Source: Coptis chinensis
Taxonomy: Eukaryota > Streptophyta > Magnoliopsida > Ranunculales > Ranunculaceae
NCBI GenBank assembly: GCA_015680905.1
Contig: CM027382.1
Span: forward strand, 10,203,501-10,267,500
Length of the DNA stretch: 64,000 bases
Direction of reading: 5' to 3'
Below the pieces are notes generated by a model. The model made no database searches. It saw only the letters and a program-made list of their open reading frames with translations, and was not told where the DNA came from. A program made the translations under genes and the position numbers. Shown in pieces: positions 1 to 11,260 of the stretch. The first letter of the stretch is position 1. Every line of letters begins with the position of its first letter.

Positions 1-218
1 TTTTTCGATAAGATATATTTTATTTTTTTACATTATATATGTACGGTACCACAATTATCCCTATTTTAACTAAATATTTTCACTACAAATGATGTTTAAT
101 AATGGTAGTTTACCACATATCATATGGGGTATTTTGTAATTTGAGTAAAAGAGGTCAAATGTAAAAAGAAAAGTGAACTATGATTATTTTGTGTAAACCC
201 AAAATAGGGGTGATAATT

Positions 219-525
219 TATGTATTATACTATATATTTATGTATTATACTATATATTTGTGTAAACCCTAAAAGAAAACCACATTTTCTTGTTATTTTA
301 TATTATATTTATGTATTATACTATAATTATCTAGATTGTATAAAAAAATCTATTTGTGTATTATACTATAAAAAAATCTATAGTATAATCTAGATTGTAT
401 TATACTATATATTTATGTATTATACTATATATTTGTGTAAACCCTAAAAGAAAACCACATTTTCTTGTTATTTTATATTATATTTATGTAGTATACTATA
501 ATTATCTAGATTGTATAAAAAAATC
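219..525. repeat. Tandem duplication, 175-bp period, AT-rich
   Basis: Two copies of an AT-rich unit lie head to tail. The landmark TGTAAACCCTAAAAG starts at 261 and again at 436, a period of 175 bp. Short TATTATACTATA sub-repeats fill the spacer between the copies. The rest of 1-838 is AT-rich with no supportable gene. Confidence 0.85.
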
Positions 526-767
526 ATTAAATTAGTTTTCAATAGGAGATAAATTATAACATAATATAACATATGCGCTTTTGTAATTGATTTAATGATA
601 TGTATATAAGTCATATATAAAAGCAAATCTAACCTAACAACATAGTTAAATATGAAAAATATAGATGTTTTAAGAATATCATCTCTTCCACCGTCTCTAT
701 CTATTTTTTTTTCTAAAGACATAAGAATTAGTTTTATATACTTATATACATATCATTAAGTCAATTA

Positions 768-770
768 CAA

Positions 771-801
<31 letters not shown>

Positions 802-812
802 CACACACACAA
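768..812. repeat. Poly-A run followed by (CA)n microsatellite
   Basis: A run of about 19 A is followed directly by about 12 CA repeats. It could be the decayed tail of a retroposed element, but no source element was recognised. Confidence 0.9.
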
Positions 813-838
813 AATAGTAAACTAGTGAAGTATAATTA

Positions 839-1036
839 GATCAGGCCCGACTCGACCCTCATTTGGCCCTAAAAAATGAGGGTCGAAAGGCGGGTTAAGG
901 GATTGAGTTTTCATGCTTGACCCTACTCGACCCGGCCCTCAACATCAAATAGGGGCAGGCTGACCCGACCCTCAATCATGAGGGCTTTTATGGTTTGAGG
1001 GGCGGGCTAGCCCGGCCCGGCCCTTTTATCACCCCT
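839..1036. repeat. GC-rich short interspersed element, unclassified
   Basis: This block of about 200 bp is far more GC-rich than its surroundings. It is built from variants of GACCCTCA/TGAGGGTC and ends in GCCCGGCCCGGCCC followed by TTTTATCACCCCTA. ATCAGGC occurs just inside the left edge and just after the right edge, which may be a 7-bp duplication. The layout resembles small non-autonomous plant DNA elements ending in AGGGGTGATAAA. The class is uncertain. Confidence 0.45.
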
Positions 1037-1206
1037 ACCATCAGGCAACTTGCTTTCAATCCCAAGTTGAACAAACAGCTCGGTTTTTCTATCACGCGAA
1101 CGCTTTAAACATTTATCCTCTTCCTCCATCTTTCCATCACTTCCCATTCAATAACACTTTTAATTTCCTAAAACAAAAACAATTCAAAATTTCAATGATA
1201 TATATT

Positions 1207-1237
<31 letters not shown>

Positions 1238-1356
1238 GCGGAACATACCTTTGAACGAGTCAATAATGTGTAAAAGCTTTAGCCTTATAATCAATATCTG
1301 ATAATCACAGATCTGAATAGAAGAATCAAGAGAGAGAGAGAGGTAGAGTCGTAAAT

Positions 1357-1396
<40 letters not shown>

Positions 1397-1513
1397 TTTC
1401 GTAGTCGTGAGGGAGAAAGATCGGTTATTCACTGCTTATTCACGTTTGGTTTTTTTTTCGTTGGGCTAATAGGGAGTTTGGAGCTTGGTGTAGCCCTCTC
1501 CTGGGTCCGCCCC
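1037..1513 (-). mobile_element. hAT-like element end (GTCCGCCCCTG terminus) with microsatellites
   Basis: Read on the minus strand, the sequence starting at 1513 begins CAGGGGCGGACCCAGGAG. The same roughly 45-bp end occurs on the plus strand at 5763, so two copies of one family share this terminus. CAGGGGCGGA-type ends are typical of plant hAT-like elements. The element cuts into the zinc-finger end of the LINE to its right. It contains (TAA)n at about 1206-1236 and a (GA)n tract at about 1329-1394. No opposite terminus or 8-bp TSD could be matched, so the left border is uncertain. Confidence 0.45.
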
Positions 1514-1660
1514 TGCTCCTCTGATCCACTCACATTGGAATAACACATGTAAAATTGTTTCGATATGTTCTTGACACAAGGGACAAACAAAATCTCCTAC
1601 CAAGCCTCTAACAGCTAAGACTTCTCCAGTAGGTAGACCACCCATATAAGCTTTCCACAA
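1514..1660 (-). pseudogene. zf-RVT-like C-terminal fragment of the LINE
   Basis: The minus-strand peptide contains VCPLCQEHIETILHVLFQCEW, a Cys-x2-Cys ... His ... Cys arrangement typical of the zinc-binding region after plant LINE RTs (zf-RVT family). It is followed directly by residues encoded by the hAT-like terminus, so the reading frame is chimeric past the Trp. The position downstream of the RT pieces is as expected. Confidence 0.75.
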
Positions 1661-2566
1661 GAAATTGCTTACTCTAGCAGGAAGTTTACCTCTCCAAAAT
1701 ATGTTTATAGTTTTTTCCTGGAATGAAGAGCTATTTCCTTCCCACTTCTCTTTAAAAGGAATATGGTGTGTTGATTTGATTGTATATATACCCCTTTAGA
1801 ATTGCTTTTCCAGACCAGTTGATCAGGTTGGCCATTGGCCGGGTCTGATCTGAATGTATATAATAACCTCAATCACTAGTTTAGGAAACATAAATTCTAG
1901 AAAGACTTTATTCCAGCCATTCTATAATGCGACATTAAACAAACCCCTGACTTTTGTATTCCAGTCAAAGTGCAGGTTGAACACATGTTCCTTCAACAAA
2001 ATGCCCTTATTATAAACAGTGACCCAGGGACCATGACAAGTTATTAATGTATTTCCATCCCCAATGCCCCAAAAAATCCAAGTTTGATAAGTTCAAAAGT
2101 TTTGCCACACATTTCCAGAAGAAAGATGAGTGTTGTGGATATACCACTGCAACATTCCCCCCCTCCTATTGGCCACCATTTATGGTAAATGGCCATGAAA
2201 TATCTAGACCATAGAGAATTATAATCAGTACTAAGCCTCCAACAATGTTTACCAAGGAGGGCATTATTCTTGGTTTTGGTATTTCTGAAGCCAAGACCAC
2301 CAAGGGTCTTAGGTCTACACAGAGTTTCCCAATTAAAGTGTGAATAAGACTTGCTTCCTCAGTACCATTCTACCAAAACTTTCTACAAGTTTTATCTATT
2401 TGCCCACATATCTTGTTTGGTAAGGCATAAACAGACATGGCATAAATAGGCATGGATGTGGCTTGAGCAACTGCTTGTACCATTACAGATCTATCAGCTT
2501 GTGAAAGACTTTTGCCCTCCACCCTCTGATTTTGAAGAAGACTTTGTCTACAAGGTATCCAAAATC

Positions 2567-3546
2567 TTATGATTTATTTCTATTCACAACTATAGGACCA
2601 CCTAGGTACTTTTCATCTTTGGTGAAAAATTTGACACCCCAAAAGTTCTTAAGAACAGTTTTATGTTGTTCATGAACATTGCTGCTGCAAAGCAGACTTG
2701 TCTTGTCAAAAATTATTTTTTGGCATGAAGCCTCACAATATAAGTCCAAAACTCTTTTCAAATTCACATTTTCCTCAAATTTTGTTTTAGTGAATAGAAT
2801 GAGATCATCAACATACATGAGATGGGATATAAGGGGAATTCCTCCTAATTTTATCACTATGTATATTACCCTTCTCTTCATTGAGGATGAGCCTATAAAG
2901 GGCATTTGAAAGCATTATAAAAAGTAGGGAGATAATGGGTCCCCCGGCCTGTCTCAATCCTCTTTGTGGGAAGATATGTGACCCTAAGGGGGAGCCATTC
3001 AGCAACACTCTGAATGATACAGTACCCAGATAGTTTACAATGAGATTTCTCCACTTGGGATAAAATCCCAGTTTATTCATGATCTCATCCAAAACCATTC
3101 ATTTAACCTTATCATAGGCCTTAGCCAAATCAAATTTTAGGGCACACCAACCTTGTTATTTATTCTTCATGATCTTCATATGATGAAAAACTCACTTGCT
3201 AGACCAATATTATCTCTTATATTCATGTCTTTTATAAATGCCCCTTGGAAAAGAGAAATAATTTTGTGTAGGTGAAGCTTTAATCTATTGGCAAGGATCT
3301 TGAAATAATTTTATATGAAAAGTTATAACGGCTAATAGGTTTAAATTTTGAGAGATGGCCAGGGTTGGAAATTTTTTGTATGAAAGTGATAAAAGTTCCA
3401 TTGATCTTAGGATGTAGATTTCCATACTCAAAGAAATGTTGTACAAGGTTAACAATATCTAGGCCAATGATATCCCAGCATTGTTGGTAAAAAATATCCT
3501 GGAACCCATTTGGTCCTGGGGCTTTCAACTTCCCCATCTTTCTCAC
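2567..3546 (-). pseudogene. LINE reverse transcriptase domain, broken
   Basis: Three minus-strand reading segments form one RT domain. Segment 3546-3280 contains LKAPGPNGFQDIFYQQCW, matching the conserved KAPGPDG...FYQ..W block of plant LINE RTs. Segment 3098-2808 contains LLNGSPLGSHIFPQRGLRQ, matching the S..RG(L/I)RQGDPLSP block, but with AGGP in place of GDPL. Segment 2905-2567 contains the catalytic YVDD motif (nt 2804-2815) in the context HLMYVDDLILFTK. In intact elements this enzyme performs target-primed reverse transcription. Here at least two frameshifts, and loss of GDPL in the second block, make it nonfunctional. Confidence 0.85.
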
Positions 3547-4213
3547 AACATTTTAAATATCTAGTTCATTTGGGATAGCAATGAGCAATTGATTCTCCCT
3601 ATGTGAGATGATAGGTTGAAACAACTCCATAGTTTTAGGGCATTGTGGAGGTTGATCTGAAGTGAAAATATTAGTAAAATAATTATTTATTGTCTCCCCA
3701 ACGGCCCAACTTCTTCTATGCCATTGCTCCACTATCCTAGGTCATCCTTGATTTTATCAATCAAATTTTTTTTGGTGTTCTCCCCTCCCCAATACGGATC
3801 TTTGGTGCAACAAGGATTCCTCCTTTTCTTACCATTCTTGTAACTCATATCTAACCCCCAGGATTCATTATAATATTTTCAGTACATTCTTCAGAGAGAA
3901 GATTTGTGAGTTTGTCTATCGCCCCTTTTTATTTTATGAAAAACATTCTCATAGACTTCTTTATTCCAAGTTTTTTAACTAAGCTTGGTGTTTCTACGCT
4001 TAGCTATAGCATTAGCATCAGGGCATCCAAAACTCCATTTTTTCCAAAAATCATAGATAAGCCTTACAAGTATCATCATGTAACCACATCTCATAAAATC
4101 TAAAGACCGAATGTAGCCAAGCTCAACAAGAAATGTGCGCGTCGCCATCTGTCCGACCGGCTTAGCTCGGCAGTATGAGCATGGAACGGTAAATAAAGAT
4201 AAAAAAACATTTT

Positions 4214-4370
4214 TGAAATGGTGCAACGGTTTGAAATGTTGCATTATGCCAAAAAGGTGCGATATTTCAAAAGATGTAACGGTTCGAAATGTTGTATTAT
4301 GCATAAAAAAAAGTGCGTAATTTCAAAAATGTGTGATTGTTCGAAAAGTTGCATTGTTGTTTTGAAAAGA
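4214..4370. repeat. Degenerate tandem repeat, about 54-57 bp x 3
   Basis: Three imperfect copies share AACGGTTTGAAATGTTGCATTA-like cores, starting near 4225, 4279 and 4336. Spacing is 54 and then about 57 bp. Short reading frames across it are products of the repeat. Confidence 0.7.
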
Positions 4371-5567
4371 CATCACTTTCTCATAAAATATCGTATGTTT
4401 TTGCATCAAGAGACATCCATTTATGCATCTCTTCTCCTTTATGTTTTTAGTCAAAACACAATGTTAAATTCGTTGATTCTGTAGAATTGAAGTGTGTTGT
4501 TTTCTATAAAAAAAAATATATTTTATCTTGGGAGACAATTTCCCTTGAAGTACTGTAAAAGGGAAAATCAGTCTTAAGGACATAGTGATCATCACTAGGC
4601 TCGGATTAATATTTTCGTACTTGGTATATTAGAAAAAATTTGTAATGTTATGGTAATTAATAAAAAGTAAGTATATTTGGGTTGTGATTCATAACAAAAT
4701 ATATGCAAGTCTAAAATTCCTATTGGGTGGACTCATAATGAGCCCATAGAAAGTTTTGGTTGCCAGAAAAACCAGGTGTATTTTACGCAATGCATACCCA
4801 CATGCACCCGCACATCTGCACTAGTCTCTCTTGGTAATAACTCATTTCTTCAACCGCGACATACAACCTAACGAATTAAGGATAAAACTAAAGTATGTTT
4901 CGAGCATGGCTTGCCTGTGACTTCCTGCTTAAAAAACAATAATAACATTAACAGTTAACATGTCGTTTTTATCAAACAAAAGTTCACTTTGGCAATCTAT
5001 TCCACTGGAGTCAATTCTCAATTGGACATCTAAACTAACTGATCTTACAAATCTTGAAAGTAACAACAACATATTTTTTTTATATAAAAATAAGGACCGG
5101 AGTAAAAATAAAATGGTCCTTTGGTTGAATTATTCTCTATATTGAGGAGAATATCAAATTATCATTAACATAAAATAAAAAAAATAACGACAGCATAGCT
5201 AGCTAACACCACGCTGTGTTGGTCTGGTTTGATGATTTTAGAGACTGTGCCCTCTAGTGCTTTTATTGTCAACGACAGAAAATCACTTGTTTCAACATCT
5301 GCTTCGAAAATATTTAATTGGAGGTATGAGAATTTTTCTAGTTTGGACACTACGTACATCAAATATGGACCATACGCTCGCCCTATTGAACAGAAACCAT
5401 TAGCATTGTCCTTTAAGTGCCAAATTCCACCTCTTACCTCACTGACCTTGTGGGGCGTATGTTCTGTTCATGGTCAATGGCTAAGACGTGTTTCAGGCCC
5501 TTCAGGCTTCAGCTGACATATATGTCTCCTGTTGTTGATGGGTGTATGAAAGTGTGATATATATACT
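4371..5567. other. Intergenic, nothing recognised
   Basis: The stretch is AT-rich with only short reading frames (61-95 codons) lacking recognisable motifs. I see no terminal repeats, RNA gene or repeat array. Confidence 0.6.
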
Positions 5568-5758
5568 TATAGTTCGTGATTTCGAGAGAATTCTCGATAT
5601 TTCACCAAATATTTCAGTTTTTGAAAAATTTTAAATTCCAATTAAAGGTAAAAAAAATAATGAATTTCATAATGTACTTAGAATATAGTAGAATAAGGGC
5701 TGGAATTCGGGTTTTTGGATTTGTCAGAATTCCAACGATTCCAAAAACTTTAACTATG
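5568..5758. mobile_element. MITE family 'CATAGTT', copy A
   Basis: The 191-bp element begins TATAGTTCGTGATTTCG and ends GATTCCAAAAACTTTAACTATG. It shares ends, length and interior (GAATTCTCGATATTTC, ATTTCAGTTTTTGAAAAA) with copies at 18747-18944 and 20383-20580. The termini are imperfect inverted repeats of CATAGTT. It is non-coding and non-autonomous, and the superfamily is not clear. Confidence 0.6.
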
Positions 5759-5762
5759 GATG

Positions 5763-5892
5763 CAGGGGCGGACCTAGGAGAGGGCTGGACCAGGCTTCAA
5801 CCCGGGGTCCTTTTGCTATAAAACAAAAAATATTATACTACCTAAACTACCTAAAACCCAACTGTCCAAGGCAAAAAAGTCTGCCCACATAC
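5763..5892 (+). mobile_element. hAT-like element end (CAGGGGCGGACC)
   Basis: The sequence CAGGGGCGGACCTAGGAG starts at 5763 and matches, for about 45 bp, the inverted copy ending at 1513. No partner terminus was found downstream, so this is a truncated end or a decayed element. It abuts MITE copy A on its left and the Tourist-like MITE on its right. Confidence 0.45.
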
Positions 5893-5895
5893 TTA

Positions 5896-6283
5896 GAGCA
5901 TCTCTAGGTGGTAGTATCACCTCTAAATTTGCTTCCAAAACTCGGAATTTTGCGAAAAACCAACTCTAGGTGGAAGCAAATCCTAGTAGTATCACCTATC
6001 TAGCCGTATCCCCGGATGCAAATTTTCGATTCCGGATGTGAATCTTGCTACAATGGTAATGTCGCATGGTGTTGTTTTTTTTTTTTTTTTTTCAATTTAG
6101 CGACATTACATTGGGAATGTCCGCGTGGTTTTTTTTTTTTTTTTTTTGGGGCGACATTATCGGGGTGTCACGGGGCCAATTTGACCACCTGAGAATTTGT
6201 GGGAGTTGGTCAAATTTTGAGAAAAATTTTGCCAATTTCATAGGCAAATCTGCAGGTGATACTAGCACCACTTAGAGATGCTC
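5896..6283. mobile_element. Tourist/PIF-Harbinger-like MITE, TSD TTA
   Basis: The 388-bp element starts GAGCATCTCTAGGTGGTAG and ends in the near-perfect inverse, CACCACTTAGAGATGCTC. It is flanked by TTA on both sides (5893-5895 and 6284-6286). A 3-bp TWA TSD with GAGCATC ends is the pattern of PIF/Harbinger-derived MITEs. Two poly-T tracts lie inside. It has no coding capacity. The same terminal family recurs at 20665-21687. Confidence 0.75.
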
Positions 6284-6286
6284 TTA

Positions 6287-7065
6287 AAACTTGGGCTTGA
6301 AGGATTACACAATGGCATGGCTATCATCTTCCCATTTCCCATAATAAATAATTTAGTTATTCTCTATTTATTGGTTTTTATAAATGATGATCTTGGACAT
6401 ACCCATAAAAACACTCTCATACCCCATAACTAACTAAAGTTTTTGCTATACCCTAATAATCGTTTCAATCCAATAATATCTCCCAAATTCATTTGGAATA
6501 TTTTCAATAGGAATAAAAAAATACAAATAACATACGACCTTGTAATATTGTACTTCATAATTCAAAATCATTAGTTGTTAATTGAGACTTAGGCTAGACA
6601 AAAAACGTAGACATTTGTACTTGTCCATTGTAGTAATTCAAAGTATAATAATCTTCTGAGTTCTCTCATTTGTCAAAATTTGATTTTGATTTTTTTTTTC
6701 TTCATCCTCATTAGATTGGTATTCATCCTCATTACTTTGGTATAGTTGATTTGTGCTCATGTTTATTGGTGAGAAAAATGTTGTTAATAGAGAGTGAGGT
6801 AAATTATTGAAGAAGAATTCAAGAACATATATTTTTTTTAAAAGAGGAAGAAGAAGAAGAACACGTTCTCTTTTAGTTTCAAGTGAAGAACGCAGAGTAT
6901 CTAAGATTTAGTATGGGGTATTTAATAGTCCCATGAAGTTTTGTCTTGAGTACGGCTAATAAAAAAAAAGTAATTTAGGAATCTAAATGTTTCTAAAATA
7001 ATTTTATTTATTTATTTTAAAGTTGGAGTATGGAAGTGTTTTTATGGATGTGTCAAAAATCACCA
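6287..7065. other. Intergenic, nothing recognised
   Basis: AT-rich sequence with a few short simple repeats, such as GAAGAAGAA near 6845. No gene-like motif or element boundary is visible. Confidence 0.6.
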
Positions 7066-7443
7066 TTTATAAAAGGGGTTTTTTGACTTAACCCCCCGTG
7101 GATGTAGCCCCTTTTGAGATAACCCCCCATTTTGAAAATCATTACTGATTGCCCTCCATTTTAGAGTTAATTTTTTATATTGATAATTTTGTCCTTATGT
7201 CAAATTTGTAAAAACCCCATATTTTTAACATGCGTCTTTGAAAAATTCAAAAATTCAAAAATTCAAAAAATAAAAAAAAATAAAAAAAAAAAAAAAACTC
7301 GAAAACAAATTAAAAAATATTCGATAAAAGGAAAATTCAAAAATTGAAAAAACTAATATATGCGGGCAATTTTATTTTTTTATTTTTGTGTGAATGTTTG
7401 TTTTATTTCTACTGCTTCTTTTAATTTTATTTTCTGTGTGCAG

Positions 7444-7831
7444 AATATGCTTACACATGCAAGGTGAATGAGAAGAGCGATGTATCTGACTTTGGTGTGT
7501 GAATGCTTGATGGAGCTAGCAACAAGGAAGAAACTAATTGAAGCGAGTTTGGAGAGAATAAGGATATAGTGAGTTGGGTATGCGGTCATTCGGGCTGAGG
7601 AGGACATTCTCAATATGGTGGACTCAAGCATACCCGAGGTGTTGAAGGAATCTGCAATCAAGTTCTTTGAGAATTGGACTAATATGCACAACAAGGCTTC
7701 CAAAGACTAAGACCATCCATGAGGATGTGGTTCAAATGATAGAAGATCTTGAACCTTGCAAATTCATCAACATAACTATCTGCAAAGACGATGGTAGTGA
7801 CAAAGAGGTCGGGGGAGTTCGGAGAAGCTAA
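7444..7831 (+). pseudogene. Captured C-terminal kinase exon of an LRR receptor kinase
   Basis: After an intron-like pyrimidine tract and TGTGTGCAG acceptor (7435-7443), the plus strand encodes, across frameshifts, YAYTCKVNEKSDV, then EFGENKDIVSWVCG, VDSSIPEVLKESAIK and VVQMIEDLEPCKFINI, ending in a stop at 7829-7831. These blocks match the end of the Ser/Thr kinase domain and C-tail of the LRR-XI receptor kinases (IKU2/RLK7/HAESA-like group), including the intron just before YAYT. Intact members are plasma-membrane kinases that perceive peptide signals. Only subdomains IX-XI remain, with at least two frameshifts and stops. Retention of the intron edge indicates genomic capture. Confidence 0.8.
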
Positions 7832-8029
7832 AAAGTAGCCCTTAGAATCACATTTCTTTGCCTTGAACTCTGTGTTTTGTAGCTCATAAACTTCGGTTGT
7901 TTGATAGTCCCAACAATGAGACCATACTGAGTTGGGAATAAAGGATAAGGAAGCAATAACATAAATAGAAACCCTCAGCTTGGAGTATACATGTACTGTA
8001 GCAATGTCATACAAATTTTGGTACCCCAT

Positions 8030-8252
8030 GTTTAGCAGGGGGAATATAGGGGTTGTGATTGTTTGATGATTGTTGTTGTTGGGGAAGAGATAGTTCAGCT
8101 TCACAAATCATGGATTCGAGCCAAGTAGAAAGATCAGAAGGATTATAATGAATTGTATCAGAACCACCAAGATGAGAAAGTAAAACATCTTCTTGAGCTG
8201 CTGATGAAGAACCCATCGTCATTTCAAGCTGTTCTATCTTAGAAGCTACATC
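8030..8252 (-). pseudogene. Captured DELLA-domain fragment of a GRAS (gibberellin-response) repressor
   Basis: On the minus strand from 8252, one open frame reads DVASKIEQLEMTMGSS, then LLSHLGGSDTIHYNPSDLS, then TWLESMICEAEL and a Gln-rich stretch. This matches the second half of the N-terminal DELLA regulatory region: the (D/V)AxKLEQLE block and the TVHYNPSDLS block, which in intact DELLA proteins contacts the gibberellin receptor GID1. The DELLA motif itself and the whole C-terminal GRAS domain are absent. The fragment is antisense to the kinase piece inside the same Mutator-like element. Which DELLA paralog donated it cannot be told here. Confidence 0.85.
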
Positions 8253-9036
8253 ACCATATTTTTTAATTTGTTTTCAAGTTTTTTTTTTTTTTTTTCATTA
8301 TTTTTTTTCAATTTTCCGGATATTTTGAGTTTTCAGATTTTTTTTTTTTTTTTTTTTAATTTTTTAATTTTTTAAAGACGTATGTTAAAAATGGGGGGTT
8401 TTTACAAATTTGATATAAAGTCAAAATTGTCAATATAAAAAATTAACTTTGAAATGGGGGCAATCAGTAATGATTTTCAAAATGGGGAGTTATTGCAGAA
8501 AATTAGTTTATAGGAGTTAGTTATAAATATTTAGTAGTCCTAAGACTCCTCTTAAATTTGTTTAGAATTTAATACCCCAATTTGACCAGAATATGGAACT
8601 AACCACCATTATCCAATTTTACGGGAATAGACGAAAATATCCTCACTTGGAAACAAACATAACCGACTATCTACCCAGTAACATAGTGGGATACAAAACA
8701 AAAAATTGAATTTCACACAAAAAATTCACTTATAACTACCTGCCTTCACATTTAAAAATGCATATAATGAAAAGAGGGCATCTAGGGTGCATCGAGTGTA
8801 TGAGTCTTGCTTGAGGAATGAATGAGCCCTTGGACAATACTTCTTTTTTTGCAATACACCAGTACTTGTGCCTATTTGAGTGGCCCGGATGCTATCTGGT
8901 GAAGTACACCTACAAGCACACTAGCTTTTCGGTAATGAAAAACTAAAAATATTATGCCTCCAATATTTTGTGGAGGCATTTGACACTAGTCATTAAGTCT
9001 AAACTCCAAACCACTAGACACTAAACCCAAAATCTT

Positions 9037-9150
9037 TATAAACTAGACCCTAAGCCTAAACCCTAAACCTTAAGACACTAAACCCTAACCCCTATAAACT
9101 AGACCCTAAGCCTAAAGCCTAAACCTTAAGACACTAAATCCTAATCCCTA
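9037..9150. repeat. Degenerate telomere-like tandem repeat, 56-bp period
   Basis: The phrase TATAAACTAGACCCTAAGCC starts at 9037 and again at 9093. The region is rich in CCTAAACC and AAACCCTAA words that resemble the plant telomere unit CCCTAAA. Diverged copies extend from about 8995 to 9190. Confidence 0.7.
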
Positions 9151-9240
9151 TATCCTAAATTTATAAACATTAAACTCTAAACCAACCCGTTTCATTTAAT
9201 AGTAGTTAATCAAACCCACAAAATAAATAATCAAATGCAT

Positions 9241-9370
9241 TTTGTATCTGCATTTTAAAATGCGTGGTGTGTATGCATTTTAAAATGTATAATTTATAAC
9301 GTGGTGCATCTGCATTTTAAAATATATAATTTATAACATGGTGCATCTGCATTTTGAAATGTATAAGTTT
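9241..9370. repeat. Tandem repeat, about 37-bp period
   Basis: Three to four imperfect copies of a unit containing TATAATTTATAAC and GTGCATCTGCATTTTAAAAT. Successive TATAATTTATAAC cores start at 9288 and 9325. Confidence 0.75.
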
Positions 9371-10673
9371 ATAACGTCCACATTTGGATGAAAATAGATA
9401 GTGTCAAATTTAACTTTTGGAGTAATACACGGTACTTTTTGCTAAATTCTATTCAAACCCAAAATCTACTCTTTTTGTTCTATTAGTTATCTTATCTAAA
9501 AGTAGTTATCTTATTCAATCTTTATTCTGGTAGTTATCTTATCTACAAGTAGTTATTTTGGAAGGGTGAAAAAAAGAATAATTTATATTAAAAAATAACA
9601 TGTGGCACCTGGTCTCGAAAGTGGCAAATCTCTAGTGGGAAAATATTAGATTTGCTTGGCATTTTCCCACTTGAGTTTTGCCGGGCTAATTTGTAGTGGG
9701 AAAATTTCAATTTGCCGGTTTTGTTTGCAAAACTTTATAGTGGGAAAATATGAGATTTGCCGTTTTTGCCGTTTGTTTAAAAATGGCAAATGATTTTTCA
9801 ACTTTTTTTGTAAATATTATTTTTTTTGGTTTTCAAACTCAATAAAACATAAAAATAGAAATAACATTGAATTCCAACTAATGAACTTCCCAAAATATGG
9901 TGGGTGAACAAACACCTCCATTGGAGAAACAAACTTAAATTTCAATATCCCAAGACACAATAAATCATCACAACACTAACATACTACAATATTTCTACAA
10001 CACCATTTCATTAACTCATCATCTTGATACATCACCAAGGATCATAAACTATTGCAAAGATGGAACTACCAAATTAAGCAAATAAATTGGACAATTCAAA
10101 ACCCAATCCAACATAAAATTTTAAAAACCAAACATCCCATTAAATTAAATGCCTGAAACCTCTACTCACATATGCAAAACATGGAATACCAAACTGAAAA
10201 GAGCTCCTCGCATGAGCGAAAGAATACTAAGCACCAAGAACCCGCTTCATTTTATAAGCACCAAAGAAGACCCAACAAGAAGAACACTAAGCACCAAACA
10301 CACAACAAAAACACCACCCGGCACCTTTGCAAAATGCAATAGCACCCAAATAAACAAGAAGAAAATAACAACCCGGCAAAGACCGGCACATTTTAAAGAC
10401 CCCAAAGACGCGATTTTAAAAAGACGCAGCGAATAACACCCAAGACGCTAGCGGCACTGTTTTAAATGTATACAAATAAGACATCGACATCGATGTTGCT
10501 CCATAAAATCATTCCCAATACGGAACTCCCAATACGCGTATTATTATTCGAAGGCACCAAAGACTGGGTACTTTTAAAAGGCCTCAAAGCAACAAGAACA
10601 TAATTTTAAAGGCAGGCAAGGGATGATGATACATCGAAAACCCAAAGACAAATTGAGGGTCTCGTCTCCGTCT

Positions 10674-10987
10674 CTAGTTTTGGTTTCTTCTCATTCTCCT
10701 TCTCCGACTTCCCTCTTGATTGATATTTGAACCACCTCCACTAACCCCATTCAATTGCAAGAAATCTCTTTCAACCCATCTCTCATCTTCATTTCGAGAA
10801 TCCAAAACAACTTCTTTCCCTTTACTACAACTACCCTTTTCTAAAGAAGTCAAAAAATTCTTCCCCTCAGAAAACAAACCTCTTTTTCTTGAATACCCAT
10901 CTTAAAATTTCACACAAATAACTCAAAGTCAACTCCTTTGATCCTAAATTTCCAATTTTTAACAATTTGAGCTACCCCATCATCCAT
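10674..10987 (-). pseudogene. Unrecognised captured gene fragment, 5' end
   Basis: Minus-strand sequence from 10987 starts MDDGVAQIVKNWKF and stops after GVDFELFV. The next open stretch includes LFSEGKNFLTSLEKG, SKGKEVVLDSRNEDE and RWVERDFLQLNGVSGGG. Upstream (11170-11340) is a CT-rich leader with a 41-bp duplication, as in many plant 5' UTRs. Composition and codon use look coding, but I do not recognise the family, and a stop separates the two stretches. It lies inside the TIR-like element, consistent with capture. Confidence 0.35.
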
Positions 10988-11178
10988 GTCGATTTTTTTG
11001 TATAAAATCATCATTTTTCCTGAAAAAATCGGTTTTTTAGTTCGGGTTTTGGAACTTTCGGGTTTTCGATTACCATACAATCTTTATCGTAAACATGATG
11101 AAACCACGGGTAGAAAAATAGACAAAGTTACTTATAATGATAAGTATCTTTATCTTCTTCTTCTTCTTTCCCTCATGA

Positions 11179-11260
11179 CGACTCCATTTGAGAGAGGAAG
11201 AAACCGAGAGAAGAGATGGCGACTCCATTTGAGAGAGGAAGAAACCGAGAGAGAAGAGAG
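11179..11260. repeat. Tandem duplication, 41-bp period
   Basis: The unit CGACTCCATTTGAGAGAGGA starts at 11179 and again at 11220, within a purine-rich GA tract that would be the CT-rich leader of the minus-strand fragment. Confidence 0.8.

Larger units (their letters stand above)
1514..4115 (-). mobile_element. LINE (L1-type non-LTR) retrotransposon remnant
   Basis: The minus strand carries, in the right order, pieces of a plant L1-type ORF2. From high to low coordinates these are a stretch upstream of the RT (about 4115-3900, with a KRRNTKLSLKNWNK-like peptide), the RT fingers (3546-3280), the RT palm (3098-2567) and the C-terminal zinc-binding domain (1660-1514). Frame changes and stops separate every piece, so it is dead. 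The apurinic-type endonuclease domain that should lie upstream of 4115 was not found, suggesting 5' truncation. The 3' end is cut off by the hAT-like element at 1513. Confidence 0.85.

Noticed and set aside
1184..1432. Minus-strand frame coding Ser-Leu repeats
   Set aside because: Product of the (GA)n and (TAA)n microsatellites; no conserved domain.
7380..7703. 107-codon minus-strand frame
   Set aside because: Lies opposite the receptor-kinase fragment, whose plus-strand translation matches a known domain; the minus frame has no motif.
7840..8020. Minus-strand stretch next to the DELLA piece as a third captured gene
   Set aside because: It reads openly in one frame (ASLSFIPNSVWSHCWDYQTTE), but I could not tie it to a family or to DELLA sequence with confidence.
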